A DNA stretch of 64,000 nt from Shouchella patagoniensis (GCF_002019705.1 NZ_KV917377.1:308565-372564); one strand, 5' to 3'. Positions 43,294 to 52,928 are shown, counted from the first letter of the stretch. Notes: generated by a model not told the origin, from the sequence alone. Translations and numbers: made by a program.

Positions 43294-44295
43294 ATGAAGC
43301 TCAGTATCCTCGACCAAGTACCGCGCTCTAGCGAAACAACAAATGAAATTGCTTTAAAAGAAACCGCAGATCTCGCTTTGGCTGCAGAAAGCTTGGGGTA
43401 CCACCGCTATTGGGTTGCTGAACACCACGATTTACATGGGCTTTTGTCACCGGCTCCTGAAATACTACTTGCTTATATTGGAGCAAAGACGAATTCGATT
43501 CGACTTGGCGCTGGTGCGATATTGCTTCCTCACTATGCACCATACAAGGTCGCGGAAACCTTTAATATGTTAGCAAATTTGTTTCCGGGAAGAGTTGATT
43601 TAGGTCTTGGCCGTTCTCCTGGTGGCTCAGCAGAGTCCTCGGAAGCATTATCAGGCAACTTTATTGAACGGGTTCATACAATGGATGAACGAGTGGAGGA
43701 GTTGATGCACTTCTTGGAGCGGGATTTTCCTGACGATCACAAATACAGCAAGCTTCAAGCTGTTCCTATCCCATTTGAGGCACCAACGGCCTACATTTTA
43801 GGAACATCAAAAAAGAGTGCTGCACTCGCCGCAAAACATAATCTACATTATGTGTACGGACATTTTATGAATCAGAAAGATAGTGACGAGGTGATCGCGC
43901 ATTATCGTAAGCGTCAGACAGGAAACCAAAAGGCAATCGTAGGTGTTTCTGTTCTATGTGCTGAAACGCAAGAACGAGCTGAGAAGCTATACCGTTCTGT
44001 TCAAATATGGCATGCTTATAATGAACAACAAGAACCACTTAACTCAATTCCTACTTTGGCAGAAGCAGACTACTTGTTAAGGCAATTAGACGAGAAGAAA
44101 CGTAAAGAGATCACATCCAAAAAACATGGAGCGATTGTTGGGGACAAGTACCATGTCAAAAGAAAACTTGATGAACTTTCTCTTGAGCTGAATGTAGATG
44201 AGTTTATTGTACTTACGCACGCTCCAGAGCTTCGTGATCGCTTGCACTCGTATCGTTTACTAGCAGAAGTATATCCTCAATTAGTATCTCTGTAA
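43294..44295 (+). CDS. LLM-class flavin-dependent oxidoreductase (second paralogue)
   Basis: 333 residues; ATG 43294 begins MKLSILDQVPRSSE, the usual first residues of this group, so the upstream in-frame ATG (43231) is not favoured. Motifs LGYHRYWVAEHHDLHG, IRLGAGAILLPHYAPYKVAE and RVDLGLGRSPGG match the paralogue at 41087-42085. Flavin-dependent; substrate unknown. Confidence 0.88.
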   Translation: MKLSILDQVPRSSETTNEIALKETADLALAAESLGYHRYWVAEHHDLHGLLSPAPEILLAYIGAKTNSIRLGAGAILLPHYAPYKVAETFNMLANLFPGRVDLGLGRSPGGSAESSEALSGNFIERVHTMDERVEELMHFLERDFPDDHKYSKLQAVPIPFEAPTAYILGTSKKSAALAAKHNLHYVYGHFMNQKDSDEVIAHYRKRQTGNQKAIVGVSVLCAETQERAEKLYRSVQIWHAYNEQQEPLNSIPTLAEADYLLRQLDEKKRKEITSKKHGAIVGDKYHVKRKLDELSLELNVDEFIVLTHAPELRDRLHSYRLLAEVYPQLVSL

Positions 44296-44321
44296 AAAAA
44301 GACCTTCGCGGGTCTTTTTTT
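44294..44321 (+). terminator. Terminator after the second LLM gene
   Basis: Stem AAAAAAAGACC / GGTCTTTTTTT. Confidence 0.85.
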
Positions 44322-44430
44322 ATTTGCGTAAATAATTTCACATACCGAATGATGAAACTAAAGAAAAACAAGCACCAACCTACACTAAACGCATAGGCTA
44401 CAACAAAAGCTTAACAAATGAGGTGTCCTG

Positions 44431-45357
44431 ATGGATGTATACAAAAATGTCCATGAATTGATTGGTCGTACACCAATGATCGAGTTAACATCGTTTGTTT
44501 TGCCAAACAATGTACGGTTATTTGCAAAACTAGAATTTTTAAATCCAGGAGGCAGTATTAAAGACCGATTAGGAGTGAAGTTATTACGTGATGCAATTGA
44601 GAAGAATAAAATTACTTCTTCCGGTACTTTAATTGAACCAACTGCTGGTAATACGGGAATCGCATTGGCACTTGCAGCTATAGGAACCGAGGTTAAAGTA
44701 ATATGTGTTGTGCCTAATTCATTTAGTATTGAAAAGCAACAAATCATGAGAGCATTAGGTGCTACTGTCATTAATACGCCAAGTGAATACGGTATAAAAG
44801 GGGCAATTGCTCATGCAAAAAAATTAGAACAATCAATGAAAGATACGTTTTGCCCACAGCAATTTCATAATCATGCAAACCCTGCAACCTATTTTGAAAC
44901 ACTTGGTCCAGAAATTGATGCTCAATTAAATGGCCATATCGATGTATTTATCGCAGGTGCAGGGTCGGGAGGAACGTTTTCTGGAACAGCAACCTATTTA
45001 AAGAAACAGTACCCTGGAATTCGGACAGTGGTTGTTGAACCTGAAGGATCGATTTTAAATGGCGGGGAAATTGGCCCGCATCGAACAGAAGGAATTGGGA
45101 TGGAGTTTATTCCTGATTTCGTTCATACAACTTATTTTGACGAAATTTATACAGTTTCAGATAAAGTCGCATTTAAACGAACAGCGGAAATTGCCAGGAA
45201 AGCAGGCTTGTTAGTTGGGAGTTCCTCTGGAGCAGTGCTAGAAGCTGCTCTACATGAAGCATATTTGGCTAAAGCAGGTTCTCATTTAGTTACTGTGTTT
45301 CCAGATGGCGCAGAACGATATTTAAGTAAGGGTATATATGAGGGGGGAATCGATTGA
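44431..45357 (+). CDS. mccA: Cystathionine beta-synthase (O-acetylserine-dependent), MccA
   Basis: A 308-residue PLP enzyme of the cysteine-synthase/CBS family, with PLP lysine in NPGGSIKDRLG, TAGNTGIAL substrate loop, GAGSGGTFSGTATYLK phosphate loop and SSSGAVLEAAL. Gene pairing with mccB, whose start overlaps its end by 4 bases, marks it as MccA of reverse transsulfuration (homocysteine to cystathionine), rather than CysK. Confidence 0.9.
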   Translation: MDVYKNVHELIGRTPMIELTSFVLPNNVRLFAKLEFLNPGGSIKDRLGVKLLRDAIEKNKITSSGTLIEPTAGNTGIALALAAIGTEVKVICVVPNSFSIEKQQIMRALGATVINTPSEYGIKGAIAHAKKLEQSMKDTFCPQQFHNHANPATYFETLGPEIDAQLNGHIDVFIAGAGSGGTFSGTATYLKKQYPGIRTVVVEPEGSILNGGEIGPHRTEGIGMEFIPDFVHTTYFDEIYTVSDKVAFKRTAEIARKAGLLVGSSSGAVLEAALHEAYLAKAGSHLVTVFPDGAERYLSKGIYEGGID

Positions 45358-46484
45358 GGAAAAAAACGCAACTTATACATGGTGGGATAGGGATTGACCA
45401 AGTGACTGGTGCAGTAACGCAACCGATTCAGCTAGCAAGTACGTTTAAGCAAGATGGCATTGGCAACTTCTTGTATGAATATGGTCGCACCGGAAATCCT
45501 ACACGGAATGCTCTTGAATCTTTATTAGCTGATTTAGAAAGTGGCGTACAGGGTTTTGCTTTTTCATCCGGGATGGCAGCGATCACTGCAGTTATGAAAC
45601 TGTTCTCTGCTGGTGATCATATCCTTGTAACCGATGACGTTTACGGTGGGACCTTTCGGTTATTTACAAAAGTGTTGAATGAAGAAGGAATTCATGTCGA
45701 TTTTGTTGATACTGCGGATTTAAGCGCTGTGGAGACACGGATACACGCGAAAACGAAAGCCTTGTTTTTGGAAACACCAACAAACCCACTTCTAAAAGTG
45801 ACAGACATACGGAAAATAGCTGCATTAGCTACTAGTCATAAACTCATTACCATTGTGGATAATACCTTCGCCACACCTTATTGGCAAAATCCATTGCTGC
45901 TTGGTGCTGATATCGTTTTGCATAGTGCAACCAAATATTTAGGGGGCCATAGTGATCTCATAGCTGGTGCAGTCATTGTAAAAGAAGAAAAGATTGCAGA
46001 AAGAATTGGTTTTATTCAAAATGCAACTGGAGCCGTCCTTGGTCCTAGTGACAGCTGGCTACTAATGAGGGGGATAAAAACTCTTGGCGTTAGGATGGAA
46101 GAGATTGAAACAAATGCTCGTCAGATCGTGAAGTATTTGCGAAGTCATCCAAATGTTGATCGTGTCTACTATCCAGGGATTGTTGATCATCCGGGTCATA
46201 CCACGCATGCTTTGCAAGCTAGGGGTTTTGGAGGAATTATCTCATTTACAACATTGACAGAAGAAATCGCAAACAATGTCATTACGAATACCACTTACTT
46301 TACGTTAGCAGAAAGCCTTGGCGCAGTTGAAAGTCTCATTTCAATTCCAGCAAAAATGACACATGCATCCATTCCTATCGAAAGAAGAGAAGCTTTAGGC
46401 ATCACGAACTCGCTAATCCGCTTATCAATTGGCTTAGAAGATGTGGAAGACTTAGCTGAAGATTTGGAAATTGGATTAACCTAA
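45354..46484 (+). CDS. mccB: Cystathionine gamma-lyase, MccB
   Basis: A 376-residue Cys/Met-metabolism PLP enzyme. YEYGRTGNPTRNALE, SSGMAAITAVM, DVYGGTFRLF, PLP lysine in LHSATKYLGGHSD and SLGAVESLISIPAKMTHASIP are all present. TTG start at 45354 inside the end of mccA. Converts cystathionine to cysteine. Operon here is mccAB only, without yrrT or mtnN seen in B. subtilis. Confidence 0.92.
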   Translation: MRKKTQLIHGGIGIDQVTGAVTQPIQLASTFKQDGIGNFLYEYGRTGNPTRNALESLLADLESGVQGFAFSSGMAAITAVMKLFSAGDHILVTDDVYGGTFRLFTKVLNEEGIHVDFVDTADLSAVETRIHAKTKALFLETPTNPLLKVTDIRKIAALATSHKLITIVDNTFATPYWQNPLLLGADIVLHSATKYLGGHSDLIAGAVIVKEEKIAERIGFIQNATGAVLGPSDSWLLMRGIKTLGVRMEEIETNARQIVKYLRSHPNVDRVYYPGIVDHPGHTTHALQARGFGGIISFTTLTEEIANNVITNTTYFTLAESLGAVESLISIPAKMTHASIPIERREALGITNSLIRLSIGLEDVEDLAEDLEIGLT

Positions 46485-46511
46485 AGGTCGCAGCCAGAAG
46501 CGACCTTTTTT
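46483..46511 (+). terminator. Terminator of mccAB
   Basis: Stem AAAGGTCGC / GCGACCTTT followed by TTT. Confidence 0.85.
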
Positions 46512-46575
46512 GTGTTTGTGTTTTTTGTTCTATGCTACACTATGAAAGAATGAATACAAAGGAGTCTTACAATCA

Positions 46576-47346
46576 ATGAAATTTGTCTCATGGAATGTGA
46601 ATGGAATCCGAGCATGCGTTAAAAAAGGATTTTTAGACTTTTTTAATGAGATTGATGCCGACTTTTTCTGTTTACAAGAAACAAAATTACAAGAAGGTCA
46701 AATTGAGCTTCATTTAGCTGGTTATGAACAATATTGGAATTATGCAGAGAGAAAAGGCTACTCTGGCACAGCCATTTTCACTAAACATACTCCTCTGGCC
46801 ATTACATATGGTATTGGTGAAGAGTTTCCTGATGATGAAGGCCGTGTTGTTACATTAGAGTACGAGCGATTTTTTTTAGTGACGATGTATACGCCAAACG
46901 CTAAACGTGATTTAAGTCGTTTGACGTATCGTTTACAATGGGAAAAAGCAGCTACCGCCTATTTAACTCAATTAAAAGAACAGAAGTCTGTTATTTTTTG
47001 TGGTGATTTAAATGTGGCTCATCAGCCAATTGATGTAAGAAATGACCGTTCAAATATCGGCAATGCTGGTTTTACCGATGAAGAGCGAGGGGCGTTTAAT
47101 AGGTTGCTTGATGCTGGGTTTATTGATACATACCGCTACTTTTATCCAGATGATGCCGATTCATTTACGTGGTGGTCGTACATGGCAAAGGTTAGAGAAC
47201 GGAATATTGGATGGCGGATTGATTATTTCTTAGTTGACCAACAACTACGACCAGCTCTAGTAGATGCGCATATTCATTCCTCCATATTCGGAAGCGATCA
47301 TTGTCCTGTATCTGTTGATCTTCAGCTCACGACGACAAATAAATAA
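46576..47346 (+). CDS. exoA: Exodeoxyribonuclease III / AP endonuclease ExoA
   Basis: 256 residues of the EEP fold: SWNVNGIRA, CLQETKLQEG (metal-binding E), YSGTAIFTK, MYTPNAKRDLSRL, FCGDLNVAHQPIDVRN and the terminal WRIDYFLVD and FGSDHCPVSVDL. Repairs abasic sites. ATG 46576 with AAAGGAG. Monocistronic, ending in a shared terminator. Confidence 0.96.
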   Translation: MKFVSWNVNGIRACVKKGFLDFFNEIDADFFCLQETKLQEGQIELHLAGYEQYWNYAERKGYSGTAIFTKHTPLAITYGIGEEFPDDEGRVVTLEYERFFLVTMYTPNAKRDLSRLTYRLQWEKAATAYLTQLKEQKSVIFCGDLNVAHQPIDVRNDRSNIGNAGFTDEERGAFNRLLDAGFIDTYRYFYPDDADSFTWWSYMAKVRERNIGWRIDYFLVDQQLRPALVDAHIHSSIFGSDHCPVSVDLQLTTTNK

Positions 47347-47370
47347 GACGCGCATTAGCGCGTCTTATTT
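47341..47370. terminator. Bidirectional terminator
   Basis: 13-bp stem AAATAAGACGCGC / GCGCGTCTTATTT between convergent genes. Confidence 0.85.
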
Positions 47371-47658
47371 ATTTGCGTATGAAGAAACAACAAATGCTAA
47401 ATCTTCATTTCCGAAAAGTTGTAGCACTTGTAGTACTGTTTCGCTAGCGATAGGTTCAGATTCTTCTTTTGAAACGGTTAATTCGAGCGCTCGGTTTAGC
47501 TCTTCATTTTCGGCTTGGTGTGGGTAGGCTTCAAAGTAAAGCGTTTTTGGATCCAGGTCGGAATTAACACACCACTGAGCAAAAACTAAGATCATCATTG
47601 CTTCATCTTGTTTAAAGGAAGCAATGATGTTTTTTTCGAGTTCGTTTTGGTCATTCAT
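47365..47658 (-). CDS. Hypothetical protein, 97 aa
   Basis: ATG 47658 after AAAGGGTGAG. An acidic, helix-rich soluble protein (EEMMILVFAQWCV, NEELNRALELTVSKEE, VLQVLQLFGNEDLAFVV). No recognised family. It ends at the shared terminator with exoA. Confidence 0.55.
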   Translation of the reverse strand: MNDQNELEKNIIASFKQDEAMMILVFAQWCVNSDLDPKTLYFEAYPHQAENEELNRALELTVSKEESEPIASETVLQVLQLFGNEDLAFVVSSYANK

Positions 47659-47717
47659 TTGGCTCACCCTTTGTTTTAATGTGTTTTCATCTTATCATAT
47701 TAGTGGAGGTGACGAGA

Positions 47718-48716
47718 TTGATTCGATTTGCTGTAGGCGCAATTATTATTATGGAGAATGAATTTCTTCTCGTGAAAAAACAAACAGTTGAAACACTGAC
47801 AGGAAAACAATCAATCGCTTATGAGATTGATTTTGTCAAAGGAGGTCTAGAAACTGAGGAATGTAATGAAGCCGCATTATTACGGGAGCTTTATGAAGAA
47901 ACCGGTAGTAAAGACTATCAAATCATCGAACAAATAAATCAGAAACTCCATTTTTCATTCCCGGATGATATTGCCAAAAAAATTGGCTATTCACATCAAC
48001 AAACAACTTTTTTTCTCGTACGATATATAGCAGCAGCACAAAAAATCTATTTTAACTACACCACACAGCTTTTTTATCAAGATATGCGTGTAGAAGATAT
48101 TTTTTATGAATTAGGGACGTTTTATCCTAATTGGAATGTAGAGTTGGCAATGACGTTATGTGAGCAATTTTCGCTTTCAATAAAAGCACGTTATCACCGC
48201 TTATCCACTGGTCAAGCAAGTGTCATGCGAACCATTTGTTCTCTAGCTGTTAGAACGCCAGTAACATTACTTGATGAACCAACGACGGGAATGGATGAAA
48301 CAATGAGAGTTTTGTTCCACAAAGTACTTCTTAAAGAATTTCTTGATTCTCCACGTTTGTTTCTAATGACCACACATCATCTGGAAGAAACCGAATTCAT
48401 TCTTGATCATATTCTTCTTATGAAAAAGGGGAAAATTGTACGACATGATGATTTAGAATCAATTAAGGAAAATGGATTAATTGTGGAAGGCCCAAGGGAG
48501 AAGGTGACTGAATTCTCAAAGGGTTACGTGATCGATCAATTACAAGAAAGTTCGATAGCGGAGTATTCAAGATTATTAGTGAAAAACAGCTTCAATTATT
48601 CTGATTACCGTGCCGCTGCTGAAGCAGGGCTTACGGTTCGCCCAATGACGGTTAGTGAGTTTTGTTCATACCACACTCATGATGAAAGAGGGAGAATAGA
48701 AGATGTTTTCCAATAA
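47718..48716 (+). CDS. NUDIX hydrolase fused to an ABC ATPase lacking Walker A
   Basis: 332 residues from TTG 47718 (RBS GGAGGTGA). Residues 1 to about 103 are a NUDIX domain with the complete box at 42-64 (G-x5-E-x7-REL-x-EE-x-G). From about residue 108 the sequence matches the C-terminal two thirds of the YtrB-type ATPase encoded at 50524: FYPNWNVELAMTL, signature LSTGQAS, Walker B VTLLDEPTTGMD and H-loop TTHH. The P-loop and first ~85 residues of the ATPase are missing. Start codon, RBS and downstream permease overlap show a single unit. Likely result of a deletion that removed a GntR gene and the ATPase head. Function is uncertain. Confidence 0.75.
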   Translation: MIRFAVGAIIIMENEFLLVKKQTVETLTGKQSIAYEIDFVKGGLETEECNEAALLRELYEETGSKDYQIIEQINQKLHFSFPDDIAKKIGYSHQQTTFFLVRYIAAAQKIYFNYTTQLFYQDMRVEDIFYELGTFYPNWNVELAMTLCEQFSLSIKARYHRLSTGQASVMRTICSLAVRTPVTLLDEPTTGMDETMRVLFHKVLLKEFLDSPRLFLMTTHHLEETEFILDHILLMKKGKIVRHDDLESIKENGLIVEGPREKVTEFSKGYVIDQLQESSIAEYSRLLVKNSFNYSDYRAAAEAGLTVRPMTVSEFCSYHTHDERGRIEDVFQ

Positions 48717-49434
48717 AGAAGGAGAGAACCAATTGTTTTGGCCTGTAGTCAAACAACAGTATTTTTATAAACTACGACATAACTTTCTGTTTGTTTTTTT
48801 CTTATTATTTATGCAACTAGTTGGACTGTTTGTTTCCGTTTCGCCACATAGTGATTTTGATTATTATGGTGGTCAAGTACAAGTCTATTATTTGTCAACT
48901 GAGCTTGTAACAGTCCTATCCATTATTACAATCGGCATAATTGCTGTCGTGATGACTTTTAAAGCCCAACGTTATTCTTTGACTACATTCGTTAGTAATA
49001 CAAAAAGCCAACACCTTTCTTCTATTCTTTATTTACTTACTCTAGCAATTTTTGCGGGGACAACAGCTTTTTCAGCTTCATTTCTTCAAAAAATCTATGT
49101 TATTAGCTTTACTTCGGCGGTTCTAGATCATGTGTTACCAGCACATATGTCCTCTATTAGTGGCTTCATATCAAGTCTCGCCGTCTCAATTACGTATATG
49201 GTATTCGTTGCTTCAATTGGCTATTTTGTTGGCACTCTCCTCCAAGTTCATAAAGTATTTATCCTCTTATTTCTAGCACTTGTTTTCTTCTTTTTTAGTA
49301 GTTTAGAGAATTTCCTGTCCTATTTCTTTCTAGAATCAGACCCATTTTTCTTTTTTCTTAAGATGGGCAGTGCATCAATCATTCTTACGTTATTAGCGTT
49401 CATAAGCTTAAGGAATGAAGAGGTGAGCGTATGA
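48703..49434 (+). CDS. ABC transporter permease (module 1)
   Basis: 243 residues with about six hydrophobic segments, starting FSNKEGENQLFWPVVKQQYFY (cytoplasmic elbow helix) and including LLTLAIFAGTTAFSASF. Overlaps the chimeric ATPase gene by 14 bases and the next gene by 4. It is similar in size and layout to the module-2 permease (51407-52135). YtrC/YtrD-type permease family is likely. Confidence 0.75.
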   Translation: MFSNKEGENQLFWPVVKQQYFYKLRHNFLFVFFLLFMQLVGLFVSVSPHSDFDYYGGQVQVYYLSTELVTVLSIITIGIIAVVMTFKAQRYSLTTFVSNTKSQHLSSILYLLTLAIFAGTTAFSASFLQKIYVISFTSAVLDHVLPAHMSSISGFISSLAVSITYMVFVASIGYFVGTLLQVHKVFILLFLALVFFFFSSLENFLSYFFLESDPFFFFLKMGSASIILTLLAFISLRNEEVSV

Positions 49435-50150
49435 TAACTGCTTTGCTTTTTATCTTACTCATGATCATTATGATTGGCGGAAGTATATATTTGAGACGTT
49501 TTGCATCGAGGCAAGCAACAAAAGTCGGTTATATCATTGTAGCCCTTTATTTTAGCCTAATGATCGCTTCTATTCCTGTTGCTTATTTTCTTCCTACTAG
49601 TAATGTCTTTATTCACGATCTTTCTACCGAACAGGAACTAGAAAATCAGTATAAAACGTTTTCTGAAGAATTGAGACATTCATTAGAAATTAGTGATACT
49701 GAAGAAAAATTTCTTGTAAATAAGCAATCATTTCAAGTAAAGGGTGATTCACTTATTATTGGAGAATCACTTTCGGCTAATGGGCATGATGCCATTTTTC
49801 TTATTCGTCCAACCGGTAAAGAAAAAATCGTCGTACGTGAGTATCAATATGCCATTCAAGATGATCAGATGATAAAACCGGAATTTATGCCAAGTATCAC
49901 AGTTGAATACAACAGGGGTCATCTTAAAATTTTACGGTCGAACGAGAAATCAATCCTTGCATTAATGGATGAAGAACTGTTTTCAACTCAATTTACTCAA
50001 AAAAGTCATTCATCTTCATTTTTTTTAAATGAATTTACATCATCATCAGTAACATATGCACGCACCATTGAAATCGAAGTACCAACAAATCTGGTTCTGC
50101 ATTATCCTACAGATGATTGGTTATTAATCGGAGAGGAGCAGCTTAATTGA
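49431..50150 (+). CDS. Membrane protein of module 1 (accessory, extracytoplasmic domain)
   Basis: 239 residues with two N-terminal helices (about 2-20, 31-52) and a long polar part (about 60-239) with beta-strand character. ATG 49431 overlaps the permease stop. Its counterpart in module 2 is at 52135-52845. No named family; probably a transporter accessory subunit facing the outside. Confidence 0.65.
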   Translation: MITALLFILLMIIMIGGSIYLRRFASRQATKVGYIIVALYFSLMIASIPVAYFLPTSNVFIHDLSTEQELENQYKTFSEELRHSLEISDTEEKFLVNKQSFQVKGDSLIIGESLSANGHDAIFLIRPTGKEKIVVREYQYAIQDDQMIKPEFMPSITVEYNRGHLKILRSNEKSILALMDEELFSTQFTQKSHSSSFFLNEFTSSSVTYARTIEIEVPTNLVLHYPTDDWLLIGEEQLN

Positions 50151-50527
50151 TTTTTCAAGATAGCACCAAACCGATTTATATTCAACTATCGGAATGGCTT
50201 GAAGGAGAAATAATGTCAGGTCATTTTCAAACAAATGACAAGATCTATTCGCAATATCAGTTAGCAGAGATGTTTACTATTAATCCTGCGACTGCAGCAA
50301 AAGGGTTAACTCGCTTATTAGATGAAAACATTCTATATAAAAAACGAGGACTCGGCATGTTTGTATCAGAAAATGCAGCGCAACAGATTCAAGCTAAAAG
50401 ACGAGGAGGCTCATTAGTGGACTTAGTCGAACAACTTGTGAACGAAGCGCAGCAATTAGGTGTTTCATATGAGGAATTAATATCCTTACTTCATACTTCA
50501 TATAGCAAAGGAGACAAGAAAGCATGA
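50147..50527 (+). CDS. GntR-family regulator (YtrA type)
   Basis: 126 residues. Winged helix at the N-terminus: PIYIQLSEWLEGEIMSGHF...YSQYQLAEMFTINPATAAKGLTRLLDENI, followed by KKRGLGMFVSENA. The short C-terminal helical tail places it in the YtrA subfamily, which represses neighbouring ABC transporters and responds to cell-wall antibiotics in B. subtilis. It overlaps the ATPase gene by 4 bases. The first module has lost its copy. Confidence 0.88.
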   Translation: MIFQDSTKPIYIQLSEWLEGEIMSGHFQTNDKIYSQYQLAEMFTINPATAAKGLTRLLDENILYKKRGLGMFVSENAAQQIQAKRRGGSLVDLVEQLVNEAQQLGVSYEELISLLHTSYSKGDKKA

Positions 50528-51417
50528 AAAATCCCATTCGAATTGAACATGTATCGAAAAAGTATAAGTCCAAGCTTGCTTTGGATAATGTGTCCTTTTC
50601 TTTAGAAGATGTTGGTATTACTGGGTTAATCGGTGCAAATGGAGCAGGTAAAACAACTTTGCTTCAATTATTAGCAGGAGAGATAAGAGCATCAAAAGGT
50701 GAAGTAGTTGTTTATGAGAACAATCCGTTTGTCTCTCTGAAAGGTTCACAGTCTATTTTCTTCTTTCGTTCGGATACACCAATCGCTCCAACGATGACTG
50801 TTAAACGTCTTTTTAAACAGATGAAACGGTTTTATCCGAACTGGAATAATGAGTTGGCGGAAAAACTGATGGCTTTTTTTCACATCCCAACTAATGCCTT
50901 GGTATCAGAACTTTCAACAGGCAAAGCTAGTCTAATCCGTGGGCTTATCGGTATATGCGTTAATTGTCCGCTTACCATTTTTGATGAGCCAACGCTTGGA
51001 ATGGATGAACCGACAAGAGAAGCGTTTTTTCGAGCGCTATTAAAAAGCTATTTACTCAATCCTCGGGCAATCATTATTTCGACCCATTATATAAGTGAGA
51101 TTGATAAATTGTGTGACCATCTTGTTGTAATTAATAAAGGCAGATTATTAATTTCTATGAATAAAGAAGAGCTCGAACAGTATGCAATTGGAATATCCGG
51201 TTCAAAAGAGACAGTTGACCGTGCCACTAGTGAAAAAAACATTTTGTTTCAAGAGGTTTTTGCTGAACATCATAAATATGTTGTCGTTGCCAATGTGACG
51301 TTAGACGACGTGCAAAACTATAAACAAAAGGGACTGACAATTCATTCAGTAGCGATCGCTGACCTTTGTCGCTATTTAACTTCAGAAGATAAAGTGGGTA
51401 TTCACAATGTTCATTAA
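50524..51417 (+). CDS. ABC transporter ATP-binding protein (module 2, YtrB-like)
   Basis: 297 residues with an intact ATPase: Walker A GANGAGKTTLLQ, Q-loop region SIFFFRSD, signature LSTGKAS, Walker B LTIFDEPTLGMD, H-loop STHY. C-terminal extension of about 80 residues. It overlaps the GntR gene by 4 and the permease by 11 bases. It is the complete paralogue of the truncated ATPase in the NUDIX fusion. Confidence 0.9.
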   Translation: MKNPIRIEHVSKKYKSKLALDNVSFSLEDVGITGLIGANGAGKTTLLQLLAGEIRASKGEVVVYENNPFVSLKGSQSIFFFRSDTPIAPTMTVKRLFKQMKRFYPNWNNELAEKLMAFFHIPTNALVSELSTGKASLIRGLIGICVNCPLTIFDEPTLGMDEPTREAFFRALLKSYLLNPRAIIISTHYISEIDKLCDHLVVINKGRLLISMNKEELEQYAIGISGSKETVDRATSEKNILFQEVFAEHHKYVVVANVTLDDVQNYKQKGLTIHSVAIADLCRYLTSEDKVGIHNVH

Positions 51418-52135
51418 GATGATACGATTGCAACTGTTATTTAAAATAGAAGCATTTTATCCAATCTTTATCAATGCTTTATTTATTCAATTTATTGGGT
51501 TATTCATTAGTTTAACTGTGCAGAGGTCAGAGAGTTATGAAGCATTCAATCTCACTTATTATTCGACGGACATGTTGTTTATTATGACATTGCTATCGAT
51601 CGTGTATGTTGCACTTCTGTTAACAAGAAAACGGTATGATTCACTAGTAGTACCTTTTGTAACAAACGGACTCGTTAATGTCGTTAGCACTTACTTTTGC
51701 CTCTTTCTGTTTAGCTTTATTTCAGCACTTGTGTTTGCATTCTCTTCTTATACGCATCGTGTTTTACTGTCTCTGTTTGCTGGAGTAGATGAATTTGAAC
51801 AAACGTTGTCCATTTCCAGCCAATTCATAGAATTTAGTGCATCTTTTCTTTTTTACTTATCTTTAGCAACTTCCACATTACTAGCCGTATGGCTCGTCCA
51901 ATGGAAGCGATTTTTACTCGTTATGATTCTATCGGGAATCGGATTCTTTCTTTACGGTTGGTTATCTTTAGGGTATGGCAATTCAAATGTGGCTAGTCAT
52001 CTTGTCTCGTTTGTTTTTGATTTTCTGTTTCTTACATCGTCTTTAGGCCGTTGGGCATTAAAAATGATGATTGTTTGCACTCTTTTATTCCTGCTCATGT
52101 TTATTCCAGCACCTAGATTAGAGGTGAATCGCTAG
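51407..52135 (+). CDS. ABC transporter permease (module 2)
   Basis: 242 residues with six hydrophobic segments, N-terminal FIKMIRLQLLFKIEAFYPIF. Overlaps the ATPase gene by 11 bases and the next gene by one. Works with the ATPase 50524-51417. Confidence 0.75.
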   Translation: MFIKMIRLQLLFKIEAFYPIFINALFIQFIGLFISLTVQRSESYEAFNLTYYSTDMLFIMTLLSIVYVALLLTRKRYDSLVVPFVTNGLVNVVSTYFCLFLFSFISALVFAFSSYTHRVLLSLFAGVDEFEQTLSISSQFIEFSASFLFYLSLATSTLLAVWLVQWKRFLLVMILSGIGFFLYGWLSLGYGNSNVASHLVSFVFDFLFLTSSLGRWALKMMIVCTLLFLLMFIPAPRLEVNR

Positions 52136-52845
52136 TGTCCATGTTTCTTGGTTTGTTTGTTATTATTGGCGTAATTATTGGTTTATTGATACTAGCAATC
52201 GTTTCTTCAAAACTGTTACAAAAGTGGCACATCATCTATTACCTTGTTGGTTTGTTTCTTTTTCTTCTATTGTTAAGCCCAATTATGTATCACGCCTTAT
52301 CAATTGATTATAAAGACGAACAAAGTTTATATCCAGAATCTTATTATCAATTTACAGCAGAATTCGAACAACTTCAGATGAACTCACCATTAGATTTAGA
52401 ACTGACTACATTAACAGATGAGAAAACAATTCCACTATCTCATTTTAAGCATTTAACTATCACTCCTAACAATTACGATCATCACCAGTTTTACTTAGAA
52501 AAACGAAAAGATTTAGATGATGAAATGAGAATTTGGCAGTATCATGCAGATAAGCCACTTCACTTAAATGAGGTGAATGTAGGTAAAGAAGGGGATGAAT
52601 TGGTCATAGAATTAACTGCAGACTATCAGGACCGCATTCCACTTTCTTTGTTCAAACAACCTTTTGTAACAGCAGCGATGAGAGGCGAATATCAAGGCGA
52701 AGTACTAACAGAGGCTACTAATGAGTCAGGAAGGAGAGAGAGTACTAACGAAGATGAAAGGCTTTACAACGGTGGGGTGTATATTCAGATTCCTTTTGAT
52801 GTAACCGTTGACTTATGGGGAGAGTATCAATGGATTGATCATTAG
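52135..52845 (+). CDS. Membrane protein of module 2 (accessory, extracytoplasmic domain)
   Basis: 236 residues. The GTG start overlaps the upstream stop by one base. Two N-terminal helices ([20 protein letters not shown] and [18 protein letters not shown]) then a long polar domain. Topology equals the module-1 protein at 49431-50150. Unknown family. Confidence 0.65.
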   Translation: MSMFLGLFVIIGVIIGLLILAIVSSKLLQKWHIIYYLVGLFLFLLLLSPIMYHALSIDYKDEQSLYPESYYQFTAEFEQLQMNSPLDLELTTLTDEKTIPLSHFKHLTITPNNYDHHQFYLEKRKDLDDEMRIWQYHADKPLHLNEVNVGKEGDELVIELTADYQDRIPLSLFKQPFVTAAMRGEYQGEVLTEATNESGRRESTNEDERLYNGGVYIQIPFDVTVDLWGEYQWIDH

Positions 52846-52928
52846 AATTGTTTCCCGCATATGTAAAGAATTTGCGTTATAATGGAAGGGATTCATTTGA
52901 ATATATTGTGAAAGTGAGTGACACGAAT

